Source of the DNA: Varibaculum timonense_A
GTDB lineage: Bacteria > Actinomycetota > Actinomycetes > Actinomycetales > Actinomycetaceae
DNA length: 64,000 nucleotides
Direction: 5' to 3'
Assembly (NCBI RefSeq): GCF_027694345.1
Contig: NZ_JAQEVU010000002.1
Location: forward strand, 186,001 to 250,000
In this document: positions 9,750-18,224 of the stretch, piece after piece
How positions within the stretch are numbered: the stretch's first letter is position 1
Layout of the letters: every line of letters starts with the position of its first letter
Notes under the pieces: generated by a model
Databases searched by the model: none
Told to the model about the DNA's origin: nothing
Seen by the model: the letters and a program-made list of their open reading frames with translations, nothing else
Position numbers and translations under genes: made by a program

Positions 9750-10919
9750 ATGGGTCACCGTGAGGAAAAGTCAGTTGGAATGCGAATATGGGATATATTA
9801 CCCGGACTTTTTGGGGCGTTTAACTGGCGAGAGGAAACTTGCTATTCTCCTGCGTTAAAACAGTTGTTAGGGATGGGTAAACGTCGCCTATGTTTAGTGG
9901 TAATAGATGGTATGGGGCAGCAGCTACTTTCAGCTCGGCGCGGACATATCCCCTTTATGCGTCCCTATCTTTCTCAACTTCCCGAGGTGCTGGGGCAAGC
10001 GTTAAAAACCTGTGTACCTTCAACTACCGTGGCGGCGCTAACCAGCTTGCATACCGGGCTTTCACCAGCAAAAACCGGTATGTTGGGGTATCAGTGTTGG
10101 GACGAGGACGCTGGGCGTGTCCTGAATCTGATTACTTTTGAAGGCTTTAAGCGCCCCGCTCAATCTTGGTGTGATTACCCTACTTTTTTCACTTACGCCA
10201 CCGAAGCTGGGCTGCAATCGCGGGCGTTAGTTCCCCCCGATTTTGTGGGCTCAACTTTGAGTGAAATTACTTTGCGGGACGCAGATTTTAAGGTCTCGAC
10301 CGAGCTTTCAAAGCGGGCTAGCGATGCGCTTCAGGCGTTTAAACAAGGGGTTGATTATGTTTATTTGTACTGGTCAGGATTAGATCATTGGGGACATAAT
10401 TTGGGGTGGTCACATCCTAGATGGATTCAAGAACTCGAGAGCATTGACCGATTTTTGTCCGATTTGTATTCTTGCTTACCCAGTGATGTTGCCCTAGTGG
10501 TCACCGCAGATCACGGCATGGTAAATGTTAGTGCAGATACCACGGTGGATATAGCGGAATCTGGACTTGCTTCCCAGGTGGAGGCAGTTTCGGGGGAGCC
10601 ACGCGCCCTCCATATTCGCCTTAGAGAAGAATATCTAGAGGCTCAAACCAAAGGCAATCATACTCGCAGCGCCCCTAGAACATCGGTAACCGCTAAGTGG
10701 CAGGAATATGTGGGCAAGCGCGGTCAAGTTGTAAGTGACTATCGACCCGTTTATGGCGATATTTTGCTTCCGGAGCGGATTGGGGACTTTACTATTTTCG
10801 CCAAGGGAAACTATCAATTTGTAGATACCCGTTTCCATAATCCGTCAGTATTACAAATGGTGGGGGTACATGGGGCGCTCACCCCACAAGAAATGGAGAT
10901 TCCCCTGATTATCGCCTAG
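9750..10919 (+). CDS. Alkaline phosphatase superfamily protein (nucleotide pyrophosphatase/phosphodiesterase type)
   Basis: The 389-residue protein shows the alkaline phosphatase superfamily metal and nucleophile pattern: VVIDGMG with Asp53, the candidate nucleophile Thr in PSTTVAAL (about 90-97), WSGLDHWGH and VTADHG, with a final His in VGVHGAL. This is the arrangement of type I phosphodiesterase/nucleotide pyrophosphatases that hydrolyse phosphodiester or pyrophosphate bonds with two zinc ions. There is no signal peptide, so it probably acts in the cytosol; its substrate cannot be told from sequence. The ATG at 9750 sits behind AAGAGGT; a second ATG at 9780 (MRIWD) is also possible. Confidence 0.78.
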   Translation: MGHREEKSVGMRIWDILPGLFGAFNWREETCYSPALKQLLGMGKRRLCLVVIDGMGQQLLSARRGHIPFMRPYLSQLPEVLGQALKTCVPSTTVAALTSLHTGLSPAKTGMLGYQCWDEDAGRVLNLITFEGFKRPAQSWCDYPTFFTYATEAGLQSRALVPPDFVGSTLSEITLRDADFKVSTELSKRASDALQAFKQGVDYVYLYWSGLDHWGHNLGWSHPRWIQELESIDRFLSDLYSCLPSDVALVVTADHGMVNVSADTTVDIAESGLASQVEAVSGEPRALHIRLREEYLEAQTKGNHTRSAPRTSVTAKWQEYVGKRGQVVSDYRPVYGDILLPERIGDFTIFAKGNYQFVDTRFHNPSVLQMVGVHGALTPQEMEIPLIIA

Positions 10920-10988
10920 TTTGCCCTACTTGAGCATCTTAGGTAAAAGATTATGCAATCAGAGCTTCCTGACAAAGCGAATCGGTCT

Positions 10989-12281
10989 TTAACGTGGTTT
11001 CGTACCAAAAACTATGTCGTCCCAGCTGGGGATAGACTTTCGATGAGAGCGCCGATGTTTGCTTTTAGCGCTTTTTTCGGTGCTGGCAAGGATAGTTTTG
11101 TCGTTTTCCTCTACATTTTCCATTCCGGGCAAAACCGGCGCGACCTCTCCGAGGCTGGGGGGAGGGGGAGCCGGGCGGGAGGGCGTGCCGCTTTCGCCCC
11201 CGGATAAACCTGCCGGGCTACGTCTGGTCAAATCCAGGTTCAAAGCTTCCGTTTCGGAAAGCGTGCCTACAAAGGTTGGTTCTTCTCGATCCCATACCTG
11301 TTCACGGCGGTCTATAGGGTTGGGGGTAGAGGCAGGGGAGCCTTGCCCCTTTAGTGGCTCTGGGGCTGCTTCCGAAGAATCTGGCGGGCTGAAAATACTG
11401 CGGGAGCTGTTTGTTCCGGTTTGAGGATTCTGTTTGTCGATTTGCCCGCTGCCGGGTCGCATTCCATGTAAGGAGACTATTTCTGCGGCTTCTTTAGGGT
11501 CGGCGCTACCATCTGCCCCGGTTGGTTCTGCGATAGAAACATCTTCAAAATCGTCCTCGTCCTCTATCGGGAGGTTAGGGGAAGCGTCTCGTTTTCCTCG
11601 CGCGGCCGAAAGCGCATCTAAGAGGGCGTCTGTGCCGGTGTCAGGTTCGCTAGGGGGAGCGGGTTGGGGGGATGAAACCGGGAAGAATTCTTCAAAACTG
11701 GAAACTTTCGATGCCGGTCGGGAAGTCTCAGTGAGCCAAATTGCTTCCTGGTCGATAGCATTAACGCTAGAAGAACCAGCTTCCATATGCCAGCGTGCAG
11801 ACAGCTCTCTCGCTTCTTGGGTGAAAGTTAAAATAATTTCCCAAGGCCCTTTCCCGTCCCGTACCGCGTCCCAGCGTAAAGAATCTGCAGCTACCCCGCG
11901 GGCAGCTAGGCGATCAATCACCAGTTCTCCTAGCTGTGGGGAATCTGATTCCCCACCTACCTGACAGGAGCGAGCTAGGCTCGCCGCGTGAGAACGCTCG
12001 GCTAAAATCGCGGTGGCGTAGCGACGAACTTTTTCTTCGGGAATATCAAACTTGGCTGCTACTTCGTTAATGGTGCTTCCCGCCCGGATTAAAGACTGGA
12101 TTTTTCGAGGTGAAACCGCTTTTTGTGGGTTTTGGGGCACCGCCTCTAAATTGGGTCTCGTGACTCGTACCGCGTCACGTAGCTGTTGGGTAATCGCAAT
12201 GGCATAACGCTCACCGTCACCATCATTAAGAATTAGCTGGTTCCCGTCTGGGTGTAGCCCGAGCAGCTCTAGGTCTTTCAT
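10989..12281 (-). CDS. sepH: Septation protein SepH
   Basis: SepH (DUF3071) is an actinobacterial cytosolic division protein that binds FtsZ and promotes its assembly. The N-terminal region (MKDLELLGLHPDG..., about residues 1-165) holds the family domain, with the helix-turn-helix-like stretch IRAGSTINEVAAKFDI near 60-80. A long acidic, Pro/Ser-rich linker follows, and the C-terminus has the family's short conserved end KSIPSWDDIVFG. I start at 12281 because GGGAGG lies five bases upstream; a longer frame from 12314 lacks such a site. Length is 430 residues. It is divergent from the DUF4193 gene, the usual neighbour. Confidence 0.88.
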   Translation of the reverse strand: MKDLELLGLHPDGNQLILNDGDGERYAIAITQQLRDAVRVTRPNLEAVPQNPQKAVSPRKIQSLIRAGSTINEVAAKFDIPEEKVRRYATAILAERSHAASLARSCQVGGESDSPQLGELVIDRLAARGVAADSLRWDAVRDGKGPWEIILTFTQEARELSARWHMEAGSSSVNAIDQEAIWLTETSRPASKVSSFEEFFPVSSPQPAPPSEPDTGTDALLDALSAARGKRDASPNLPIEDEDDFEDVSIAEPTGADGSADPKEAAEIVSLHGMRPGSGQIDKQNPQTGTNSSRSIFSPPDSSEAAPEPLKGQGSPASTPNPIDRREQVWDREEPTFVGTLSETEALNLDLTRRSPAGLSGGESGTPSRPAPPPPSLGEVAPVLPGMENVEENDKTILASTEKSAKSKHRRSHRKSIPSWDDIVFGTKPR

Positions 12282-12449
12282 GTTCCTCCCATTCCCCTGC
12301 TTAGAGATTGCCATGTATGCGGGAAAAATTGCCTATTACACGCGGTGTGTCTGTCGTATCTAGCATTTTATGATTTGAAGTGTTAATATCCCCGCGTCTA
12401 TTGTTTTCTTAACTCTAGATTTAAATACTGCTTTTAGAAGGGAAGAGCC

Positions 12450-12752
12450 ATGGCAACAGATTATGACGCCCCCCGTAAAAATGAAGAAGAAGAGGAACAA
12501 GATTCCCTGGAAGAACTGAAGGCTCGCCGCGCGGAAGCCTCTGGTTCTTCTGAGGTTGATGAGGACGAAAATGCGGCGGCAGAAGATTTTGAGCTGCCCG
12601 GCGCGGATTTGTCTGGTGAAGAGTTATCTGTCCAGGTTATTCCGGCACAAGATGACGAGTTCACCTGCTCGGTCTGCTTCCTAGTTCAGCACCGTTCCCG
12701 CCTGGCGGGGGCTGAAGATGGCAAACCGGTTTGCCGTGACTGCGCCGAATAA
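12450..12752 (+). CDS. DUF4193 family zinc-ribbon-like protein
   Basis: This 100-residue, very acidic protein has two Cys pairs at the C-terminus (Cys73/Cys76 in CSVC and Cys95/Cys98 in CRDC) that probably bind one zinc ion. DUF4193 proteins are nearly universal in Actinobacteria and have no settled function. A GAAGGGAAGAG ribosome site precedes the ATG. It heads a tight run of DUF3710, OB-fold and DUF3159 genes, with three bases between its stop and the next start. Confidence 0.87.
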   Translation: MATDYDAPRKNEEEEEQDSLEELKARRAEASGSSEVDEDENAAAEDFELPGADLSGEELSVQVIPAQDDEFTCSVCFLVQHRSRLAGAEDGKPVCRDCAE

Positions 12753-12755
12753 ACT

Positions 12756-13511
12756 GTGCTGATGAGATTCTTTTCTTCTCGCCGCCAGCGGGTCACTCAG
12801 GAAACTGAGGGTACTGAGGGCGCTGCTACCATAGACAGCGCCAATCAGACGATAGCTGAGGAACAGTTGCCGGAAACTCTCGCAGCTGAGGGAGGGGCTC
12901 CTAGCTTAGAAACGTCCGGCGACTTAGCGCCGGAGGCTACCCAGGCTTTAGGTCCTTATTCTGACGGTGAATCTCCCAAAGGAAGCCAGTTCCTAGACTT
13001 GGGAGCTCTCAGAATTCCGCTAATTACGGGATTGCAAGTATTTCCGGTGCAAGATGCGCACGGCAATATCTTGGCGATAGAGATAGTGTCCGCTGCCGCC
13101 CAAATGCAGCTTTCTCCATTCGCGATGCAACGCTCCGGGGGTCTTTGGGAAGAGATTCGTGAAGAGCTTGCCGAGCAGCTGAAAACGCAGGAATACCAGA
13201 TTTTTCCGCTGCCCGGTCCTTTCGGGGAAGCGATATTGGCTCGGCCAATCCCGGGTGGAAAATCTAGCGGCGAGGGCGCATTCCCACTGCTGCTGTGGGG
13301 GATTGAGGGCGAGCGCTGGTTTTTGCGGGTGATTGTGCGCGGACAGGCGGCGGAGGACGAAAATGCTCGTGCAGGCCTCCTAGAAGTCCTGCACGGCATG
13401 GAAGTAGTAAGGGGTGACCAGGCCAAAGTACCCGGCGAACTGTTGCCAATTGAACTCCCTCCGGAAGTAGCTGACCAGTTAAATTCCGGTGAGGAAGCAG
13501 AGCAACAGTGA
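12756..13511 (+). CDS. DUF3710 domain-containing protein
   Basis: The 251-residue protein has an acidic, low-complexity N-terminal third and a DUF3710 domain from about residue 75 (FLDLGALRIPLITGLQV... through WEEIREEL and RWFLRVIVRG). The family is conserved in Actinobacteria but not functionally understood. The start is either GTG (12756) or ATG (12762), both very near the preceding stop. In mycobacteria and relatives dut sits between DUF4193 and this gene; here dut is absent from that position. The end overlaps the next gene by four bases. Confidence 0.85.
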   Translation: MLMRFFSSRRQRVTQETEGTEGAATIDSANQTIAEEQLPETLAAEGGAPSLETSGDLAPEATQALGPYSDGESPKGSQFLDLGALRIPLITGLQVFPVQDAHGNILAIEIVSAAAQMQLSPFAMQRSGGLWEEIREELAEQLKTQEYQIFPLPGPFGEAILARPIPGGKSSGEGAFPLLLWGIEGERWFLRVIVRGQAAEDENARAGLLEVLHGMEVVRGDQAKVPGELLPIELPPEVADQLNSGEEAEQQ

Positions 13512-13840
13512 GTGTGGGGGAAATGGAAAACGCTCGGGAAAACGCTGACTGGGAGGTCTCCTCTAAAGTTAGTGATGTTCGCGAACGCCAACAGGCCTGC
13601 CTGTATGGAGTGTTGCGGTCAGTTACCTACCCTGCCTCTGCCGCATCCGGCTCTTTTGCAGCCACCTTGTTTGACGGTACCGGTTCGATAGAAGTGGTTT
13701 GGCTTGGTCGGAAAAATGTTCCGGGAATCAAACCGGGCATTCGGCTGGCCGTACAGGGAATGGTGATTTCTCGTGCTAACGGGTTATGCGTAATAAACCC
13801 CAGTTTCCAAATATCCCCAATGGTAGACAATGAACGATAA
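13508..13840 (+). CDS. OB-fold nucleic acid-binding domain protein
   Basis: This 110-residue protein consists of a single OB-fold (about residues 33-105): GVLRSVTYPA, ATLFDGTGSIEVVWLGR and the GIRLAVQGMV strands match tRNA-anticodon/RecG-wedge OB domains. It is the standard partner between DUF3710 and DUF3159 genes in Actinobacteria. The GTG start overlaps the upstream stop by four bases; an in-frame ATG at 13523 is an alternative. Binding partner unknown. Confidence 0.83.
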   Translation: MSVGEMENARENADWEVSSKVSDVRERQQACLYGVLRSVTYPASAASGSFAATLFDGTGSIEVVWLGRKNVPGIKPGIRLAVQGMVISRANGLCVINPSFQISPMVDNER

Positions 13841-14579
13841 AGTCAATGAACCTTCCTACCCATCTAGAGGGCAGGAGGACTGTCCCCTTGATTCGTCCTC
13901 TTCACGAAAGGAAACTGCAGAAAAACCGCTCAGGGGACAGATAGGGGGAATTGGGGCGCAACTGGGGGCTAATCAGTTCTCGGTGAGTGCAGCAATCGGA
14001 GGTCCTTGGGGAGCTTTAGAAGCCACCCTGCCCACCCTCTTGGTGGTAGCAGTCTATCTTTTCGTGCATTCCCTGCGTCTGCCGGTAATCTTAGCGCTGG
14101 CTGCCACGTTTATTTTTGCGTCTATTCGTCTGCTACGCCGTCAAAGCTTAAGGCAAGTATTTGCCGGTCTTGCCGGTACTTTAATCAGTGTGTTTTGGGC
14201 CTGGCGTAGCGGGCAAGTCGAGAATTTTTTCGCTTTCGGTTTTTGGATAAACGGGGTTTACGCAGCGGTATTAGTCGTCACTATTCTTTGTCGGCGACCA
14301 GCTATTGGATGGCTAGTTGCGGGGATAAGCGGAAAACTGAGCAGTTGGCGCAAACCCAGTTCCCGTAGGTTCTATAACCTTGCCCGGACTTGCACCTGGA
14401 TGTGGGTGGCACTGTTCACGGTGAGATTAGCGGTAGAACTACCCCTGTATTACGCGAATTTGTTGGTTCCGCTGGGAGTAGCCCGCCTTATTCTAGGTCT
14501 GCCCGCATTCGTCCTCGTCGGTTATTTTAACTGGGCCCTACTGCGCGAGGAAACCGCTAAATTACGGGCTAGCGATTAG
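13830..14579 (+). CDS. DUF3159 family integral membrane protein
   Basis: The 249-residue protein has a polar N-terminus of about 60 residues and then five or six hydrophobic spans (for example TLLVVAVYLFVHSL, FIFASIRLL, GVYAAVLVVTILC, WMWVALFTVRLAV and LPAFVLVGYFNWALL). DUF3159 proteins are actinobacterial membrane proteins of unknown function, always near the OB-fold gene and TrkA pair. It overlaps the upstream gene by 11 bases. Its stop faces the minus-strand TrkA gene with 16 bases between them, so no room exists for a separate terminator. Confidence 0.85.
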   Translation: MNDKVNEPSYPSRGQEDCPLDSSSSRKETAEKPLRGQIGGIGAQLGANQFSVSAAIGGPWGALEATLPTLLVVAVYLFVHSLRLPVILALAATFIFASIRLLRRQSLRQVFAGLAGTLISVFWAWRSGQVENFFAFGFWINGVYAAVLVVTILCRRPAIGWLVAGISGKLSSWRKPSSRRFYNLARTCTWMWVALFTVRLAVELPLYYANLLVPLGVARLILGLPAFVLVGYFNWALLREETAKLRASD

Positions 14580-14595
14580 CTAACTTAGAAACTAA

Positions 14596-15297
14596 CTAAT
14601 CCTCTTGTGCGGGGTCGGTGATTTCTTCGGGAGGGGGAGCAAATAGGGTACTAATCTGCTCTAAATCAGCTTCGGTTTCGGAACTGAAAAGAATCAACAA
14701 CTCATCTAGACCTTGCAGTAGCGTATCCGGGCGAGGTGACAGAGGACGAGAATCCCGCAAAACCGCTGCTAACACCACCGAGGGAGGTAAATCTAAGGTA
14801 GATAGAGGACTGCCGATTAGCGGTGAATCTTCCGGAACCGTCAATGAATACATATTCGTGTCGGAAGTGTGGAAACGGAACAAATGTACCGGAATCCCCA
14901 CCGACACCACTTCCTCTACCAGGGAAGTCATAACTCGCGGGGTGGAGACGGCAACATCTACGCCCCAGGCGTCATCAAAAAGCCACTCGTTTTTCGGGTT
15001 GTTTACCCGCGCCACCGTTTTCGGCACCCCAAACTCAGTTTTAGCTAGCAGACAGGCAACCAGATTCACTTTGTCGTTCCCGGTAGCGCACACCACTACA
15101 TCGGCTTGCCTGATTTCGGCTTTCGAGAGAGCATCCAGGGAGCAGGCGTCCCCTAAAACCCAATCCGCTTGCGGAATCGAGGCAACCTCCATCCGGGAAG
15201 GATGGTTGTCCAACATAGTAACTTCATAGCCGTTAGCTACCAGTTCTCTAGCTATGGAACGTCCCACAGAGCCGGCTCCGGCAATCACAATCCGCAT
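14596..15297 (-). CDS. ceoC: TrkA-family potassium uptake regulator (CeoC-like)
   Basis: The 233-residue cytosolic RCK protein has an N-terminal Rossmann fold (MRIVIAGAGSVGRSIARELV, then LDNHP and GDACSLDAL for NAD/ATP binding) and a C-terminal RCK_C domain (about residues 140-215). Proteins of this type gate Trk/Ktr potassium channels in response to nucleotides. It is the second gene of a pair, one base after the stop of its partner, matching the ceoB-ceoC arrangement of mycobacteria. No TrkH/TrkG channel gene is in the window. Confidence 0.85.
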   Translation of the reverse strand: MRIVIAGAGSVGRSIARELVANGYEVTMLDNHPSRMEVASIPQADWVLGDACSLDALSKAEIRQADVVVCATGNDKVNLVACLLAKTEFGVPKTVARVNNPKNEWLFDDAWGVDVAVSTPRVMTSLVEEVVSVGIPVHLFRFHTSDTNMYSLTVPEDSPLIGSPLSTLDLPPSVVLAAVLRDSRPLSPRPDTLLQGLDELLILFSSETEADLEQISTLFAPPPEEITDPAQED

Positions 15298-15298
15298 T

Positions 15299-15964
15299 TT
15301 AATCCTCCTGCTGTGGGGGACGTTTGAAAGCCCGCTCGATTTCGGCTGCCCTTTCGGCGGGGACGGTACAAATCAGTTCGTCACCTTGTTGAACAACCAG
15401 GGTAGATAGGTTGAAATAGGCTTCGCCGTCTCGCCCTATATAGGCGATTTTAATATCTAGTAGTTTCTGGATTTGCTGCAAACTAAGCCCTAGCCAGTGG
15501 TTACTGGGGATAACTCGCAGGATTTTCACCTGGTAAACCGAGTCGCAATAGACAACTTGGGAATCATCGGGCAGCATTTGTCGCAACATTTCCGAGGCTG
15601 TCCACGACACCGGAGAAGTAGTGTTGATTCCAAGTTTGCGATAAATCTCGGCGCGGCGAATATCGTAAATCCGGGCAACCACGCGGTCTATCCCAAAGGT
15701 CTCACGGGCAATACGGGCCGCCAAAATATTGGTGTTGTCCCCGTTCGAGATAGCCGCAAAAGCGTAGGCTTCCTCGATATTGGCTCTTTCTAGCACTTCC
15801 CGATCGAAACCGATTCCGCTAACTTTTTGACCCGAAAAATCGGTGGGAAGTTTACGGAAAGCCTCGGTGTTGGAGTCGATAATAGCTACCGAGTGCCCCT
15901 GTTCGTCCAGGGTCTGTGCAATCCGGGCTCCTACTCTGCCCGAACCTAAAACAACGAAGTGCAT
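15299..15964 (-). CDS. ceoB: TrkA-family potassium uptake regulator (CeoB-like)
   Basis: This 221-residue RCK protein has the Rossmann motif MHFVVLGSGRVGARIA, an acidic IIDSN at the end of beta-2 and an RCK_C domain near residues 135-210. I start at the ATG at 15964, which puts the first strand at the N-terminus as in the family; a GTG at 16006 would add 14 residues with no better ribosome site. It is probably co-transcribed with the ceoC-like gene and acts as a heteromer with it. It is divergent from the APC permease. Confidence 0.84.
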   Translation of the reverse strand: MHFVVLGSGRVGARIAQTLDEQGHSVAIIDSNTEAFRKLPTDFSGQKVSGIGFDREVLERANIEEAYAFAAISNGDNTNILAARIARETFGIDRVVARIYDIRRAEIYRKLGINTTSPVSWTASEMLRQMLPDDSQVVYCDSVYQVKILRVIPSNHWLGLSLQQIQKLLDIKIAYIGRDGEAYFNLSTLVVQQGDELICTVPAERAAEIERAFKRPPQQED

Positions 15965-16062
15965 GGAAGTAGCGTAAACCTTTTTTCCAGTATTTTCAGC
16001 TTCCACCTGGTTAGCAACTGTAAGATTTCTGTAGATAGTGGGATGATCGGGAGGTGAAAGGT

Positions 16063-18222
16063 ATGCAAAACCGTTTCAAATCTCAGGCAGATACTGGGCA
16101 GTCCGCTGCTGATAGCGGATTACCAAAACGCTACGCGCTGCCGGTTTTCACTACTAACGCGCTTTCTTCTGTCTCCTATGCCCCCGACCAGATTCTTCTC
16201 ACCTTAGGGTTGGGAGGAATCTTTGCATCCGGTATTTCGCTATGGGTGGGGTTAGCGGTATTTGCGGTGATGGCGATAATAATTATTTCTTATCGGCAAG
16301 TGGTACGTGCCTACCCTAGCGGAGGGGGAGACTATGAAGTCTCGCGGGAAAATTTGGGACTTTCAGCTGCCTTGGTTACGGTTAGCGCCTTGCTCGTTGA
16401 TTACTGTTTAACTATCGCGGTTTCAACAACGGTAGGTGCGCACTATCTTTCGGCGTTGGTTCCCGCGTTTAGCGACCATCAAATAGGGGTAGCTTTAAGC
16501 ATGGTCGCGCTATTGACTGTACTTAACCTGTTGGGGGTGCGCGAGTCTGGGCGGCTATTCGCTATCCCCGCCTATCTGTTTATGGGGGCTATCGGTCTGC
16601 TCGCGGTTTTCGGGCTAGTGCAAGAGGGGATGGGAACGCTAGGGCAAGCTGCCAGCGCGTCACTAAAGATCATGCCACTTGAGCCTTATCAGGCAGGACT
16701 TACGGGATTAGGAGGAGTGCTGCTGTTCCTGCGCGCATTTTCCGGAGGGTGCGTCGCCTTGAGCGGAGTTGAAGGGATTAGTAACGCAGTTCCGGCTTTT
16801 AATCGACCGCGTCCTAAAAACGCGCGAATCACCCTGGTGCTGTTCGGGCTGATTAGTGCCACTATGATGCTTTGCGTCCTGCACCTAGCGAAAGTTACGG
16901 GAGTTAAGGTTCCTGCTTTTGATTCTCAGATTCTTCCCCCTGATAATCACCTAACTACCAGGGAGATTCCCCCGGTAATTTCACAGTTAGCCGACACAGT
17001 ATTTACTTCTGTCCCGCTCATCGCTTTTTTGGTTACTGCCACTACCGCCTTGATATTAGCTTTTGCGGCTCACAGTGCTTTTAACTGGTTCTCCCAGCTG
17101 ACTCAGGTACTTTCACGCGACAGATTCTTGCCTCCGCAGTTTTTTCGACGGGGAGATAGGCGTTCCATCTCGCTTTCGGTTTTCCTACCTGCCCTGTTGG
17201 CAGCAGTATTGATTTGTGTAACCAATGCCCACGCCACCAAGTTAATCCACATGTATATAGTGGGTGTGTTTATTTCTTTGACTGTTTCGCAGCTGGGAAT
17301 GCTTAGATATTGGAAAGTTAAACTCAGGATTCGCACCTTTAAGGAGAGTAGAAAAGTTTTGCGTCGCCGTTGGATAGTAAACGCAATTGGGTTTATCTGC
17401 ACCGCAACCGTACTTGCGGTGGTAACTCTTTCTCGTTTTACCTACGGCTCCTGGGTGGCGTTAGCGCTGATGGCAGTGGTGTTTTTGCTGTTATGGTCGA
17501 TTGGTAGCTACTATCGGCACTCCGGTAAGCAAATAACCGTTACTGATTACGAAGCCGGTCGGGCGATGCCCTCGCGGGTTCAAAGCCTGGTACTGGTTTC
17601 TAAACTGGATAAACCCACGATGCGTGCGATTGCGTATGCCCGTGCCGCACACCCGTCCTCATTATCGTTAGTACACGTAGATATTGATTCCGCAGAGTTC
17701 AACAGCCTTAAAGAAAACTGGCTTGCCAGTGGGCTGGAAATCCCGCTTACCGTTTTGGCCTCGCCTTTCCGCGACATAAATGGTCCTTTAGTGCAACATA
17801 TCCGATCGCTGCGTCGGCGCTGTCCGCGCGACCTAGTGACGGTTTATATCCCCTTCTACTTGGTGAAATATCCTTGGCAAAAGTATTTACATAATCGCTC
17901 TGCCAAGCATATTCGCCGCCAGCTACGGGATATACCAGGGGTGCTGGTGGTGCTGGTTCCTTGGAACCTGTCTGATAGCTTAGAACGGGCAGCGCTGCGG
18001 GCTGGAGTTGAGCCTTTGCGTCCTCCCGAAGAATACCGTCACTCATCCCCGGTGTTTAGAGGTCGTCCGCAAGATTTAACTAAAGGAGCTTTCATGGGCG
18101 ACGATGGGCATTTGCCCTGGCTCGATAGTGTCCACGGGGGTTGGGGGATAGAACAGAGTCGCAATGACCGAAAAGATCGCTATCACCAGAACACTCAACC
18201 CGATTTTTCTGCTGAGCTTTAA
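16063..18222 (+). CDS. APC superfamily amino acid permease-like transporter
   Basis: The 719-residue membrane protein has about 12 hydrophobic spans in its first 490 residues and a soluble C-terminal part of about 220 residues. The N-terminal ALSSVSYAPDQILLTLG segment is typical of the APC amino acid permeases found next to ceoB/ceoC in Actinobacteria; a potassium or amino acid substrate is possible. I choose the ATG at 16063 because GGGAGGTGA lies just upstream, rather than the GTG embedded in that site. It is followed two bases later by the RNA methyltransferase gene. Confidence 0.84.
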   Translation: MQNRFKSQADTGQSAADSGLPKRYALPVFTTNALSSVSYAPDQILLTLGLGGIFASGISLWVGLAVFAVMAIIIISYRQVVRAYPSGGGDYEVSRENLGLSAALVTVSALLVDYCLTIAVSTTVGAHYLSALVPAFSDHQIGVALSMVALLTVLNLLGVRESGRLFAIPAYLFMGAIGLLAVFGLVQEGMGTLGQAASASLKIMPLEPYQAGLTGLGGVLLFLRAFSGGCVALSGVEGISNAVPAFNRPRPKNARITLVLFGLISATMMLCVLHLAKVTGVKVPAFDSQILPPDNHLTTREIPPVISQLADTVFTSVPLIAFLVTATTALILAFAAHSAFNWFSQLTQVLSRDRFLPPQFFRRGDRRSISLSVFLPALLAAVLICVTNAHATKLIHMYIVGVFISLTVSQLGMLRYWKVKLRIRTFKESRKVLRRRWIVNAIGFICTATVLAVVTLSRFTYGSWVALALMAVVFLLLWSIGSYYRHSGKQITVTDYEAGRAMPSRVQSLVLVSKLDKPTMRAIAYARAAHPSSLSLVHVDIDSAEFNSLKENWLASGLEIPLTVLASPFRDINGPLVQHIRSLRRRCPRDLVTVYIPFYLVKYPWQKYLHNRSAKHIRRQLRDIPGVLVVLVPWNLSDSLERAALRAGVEPLRPPEEYRHSSPVFRGRPQDLTKGAFMGDDGHLPWLDSVHGGWGIEQSRNDRKDRYHQNTQPDFSAEL

Positions 18223-18224
18223 CT

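Noticed and set aside
11059..11964. Long plus-strand frames opposite sepH
   Set aside because: These are antisense shadows of the low-complexity Pro/Ser/Glu linker of sepH.
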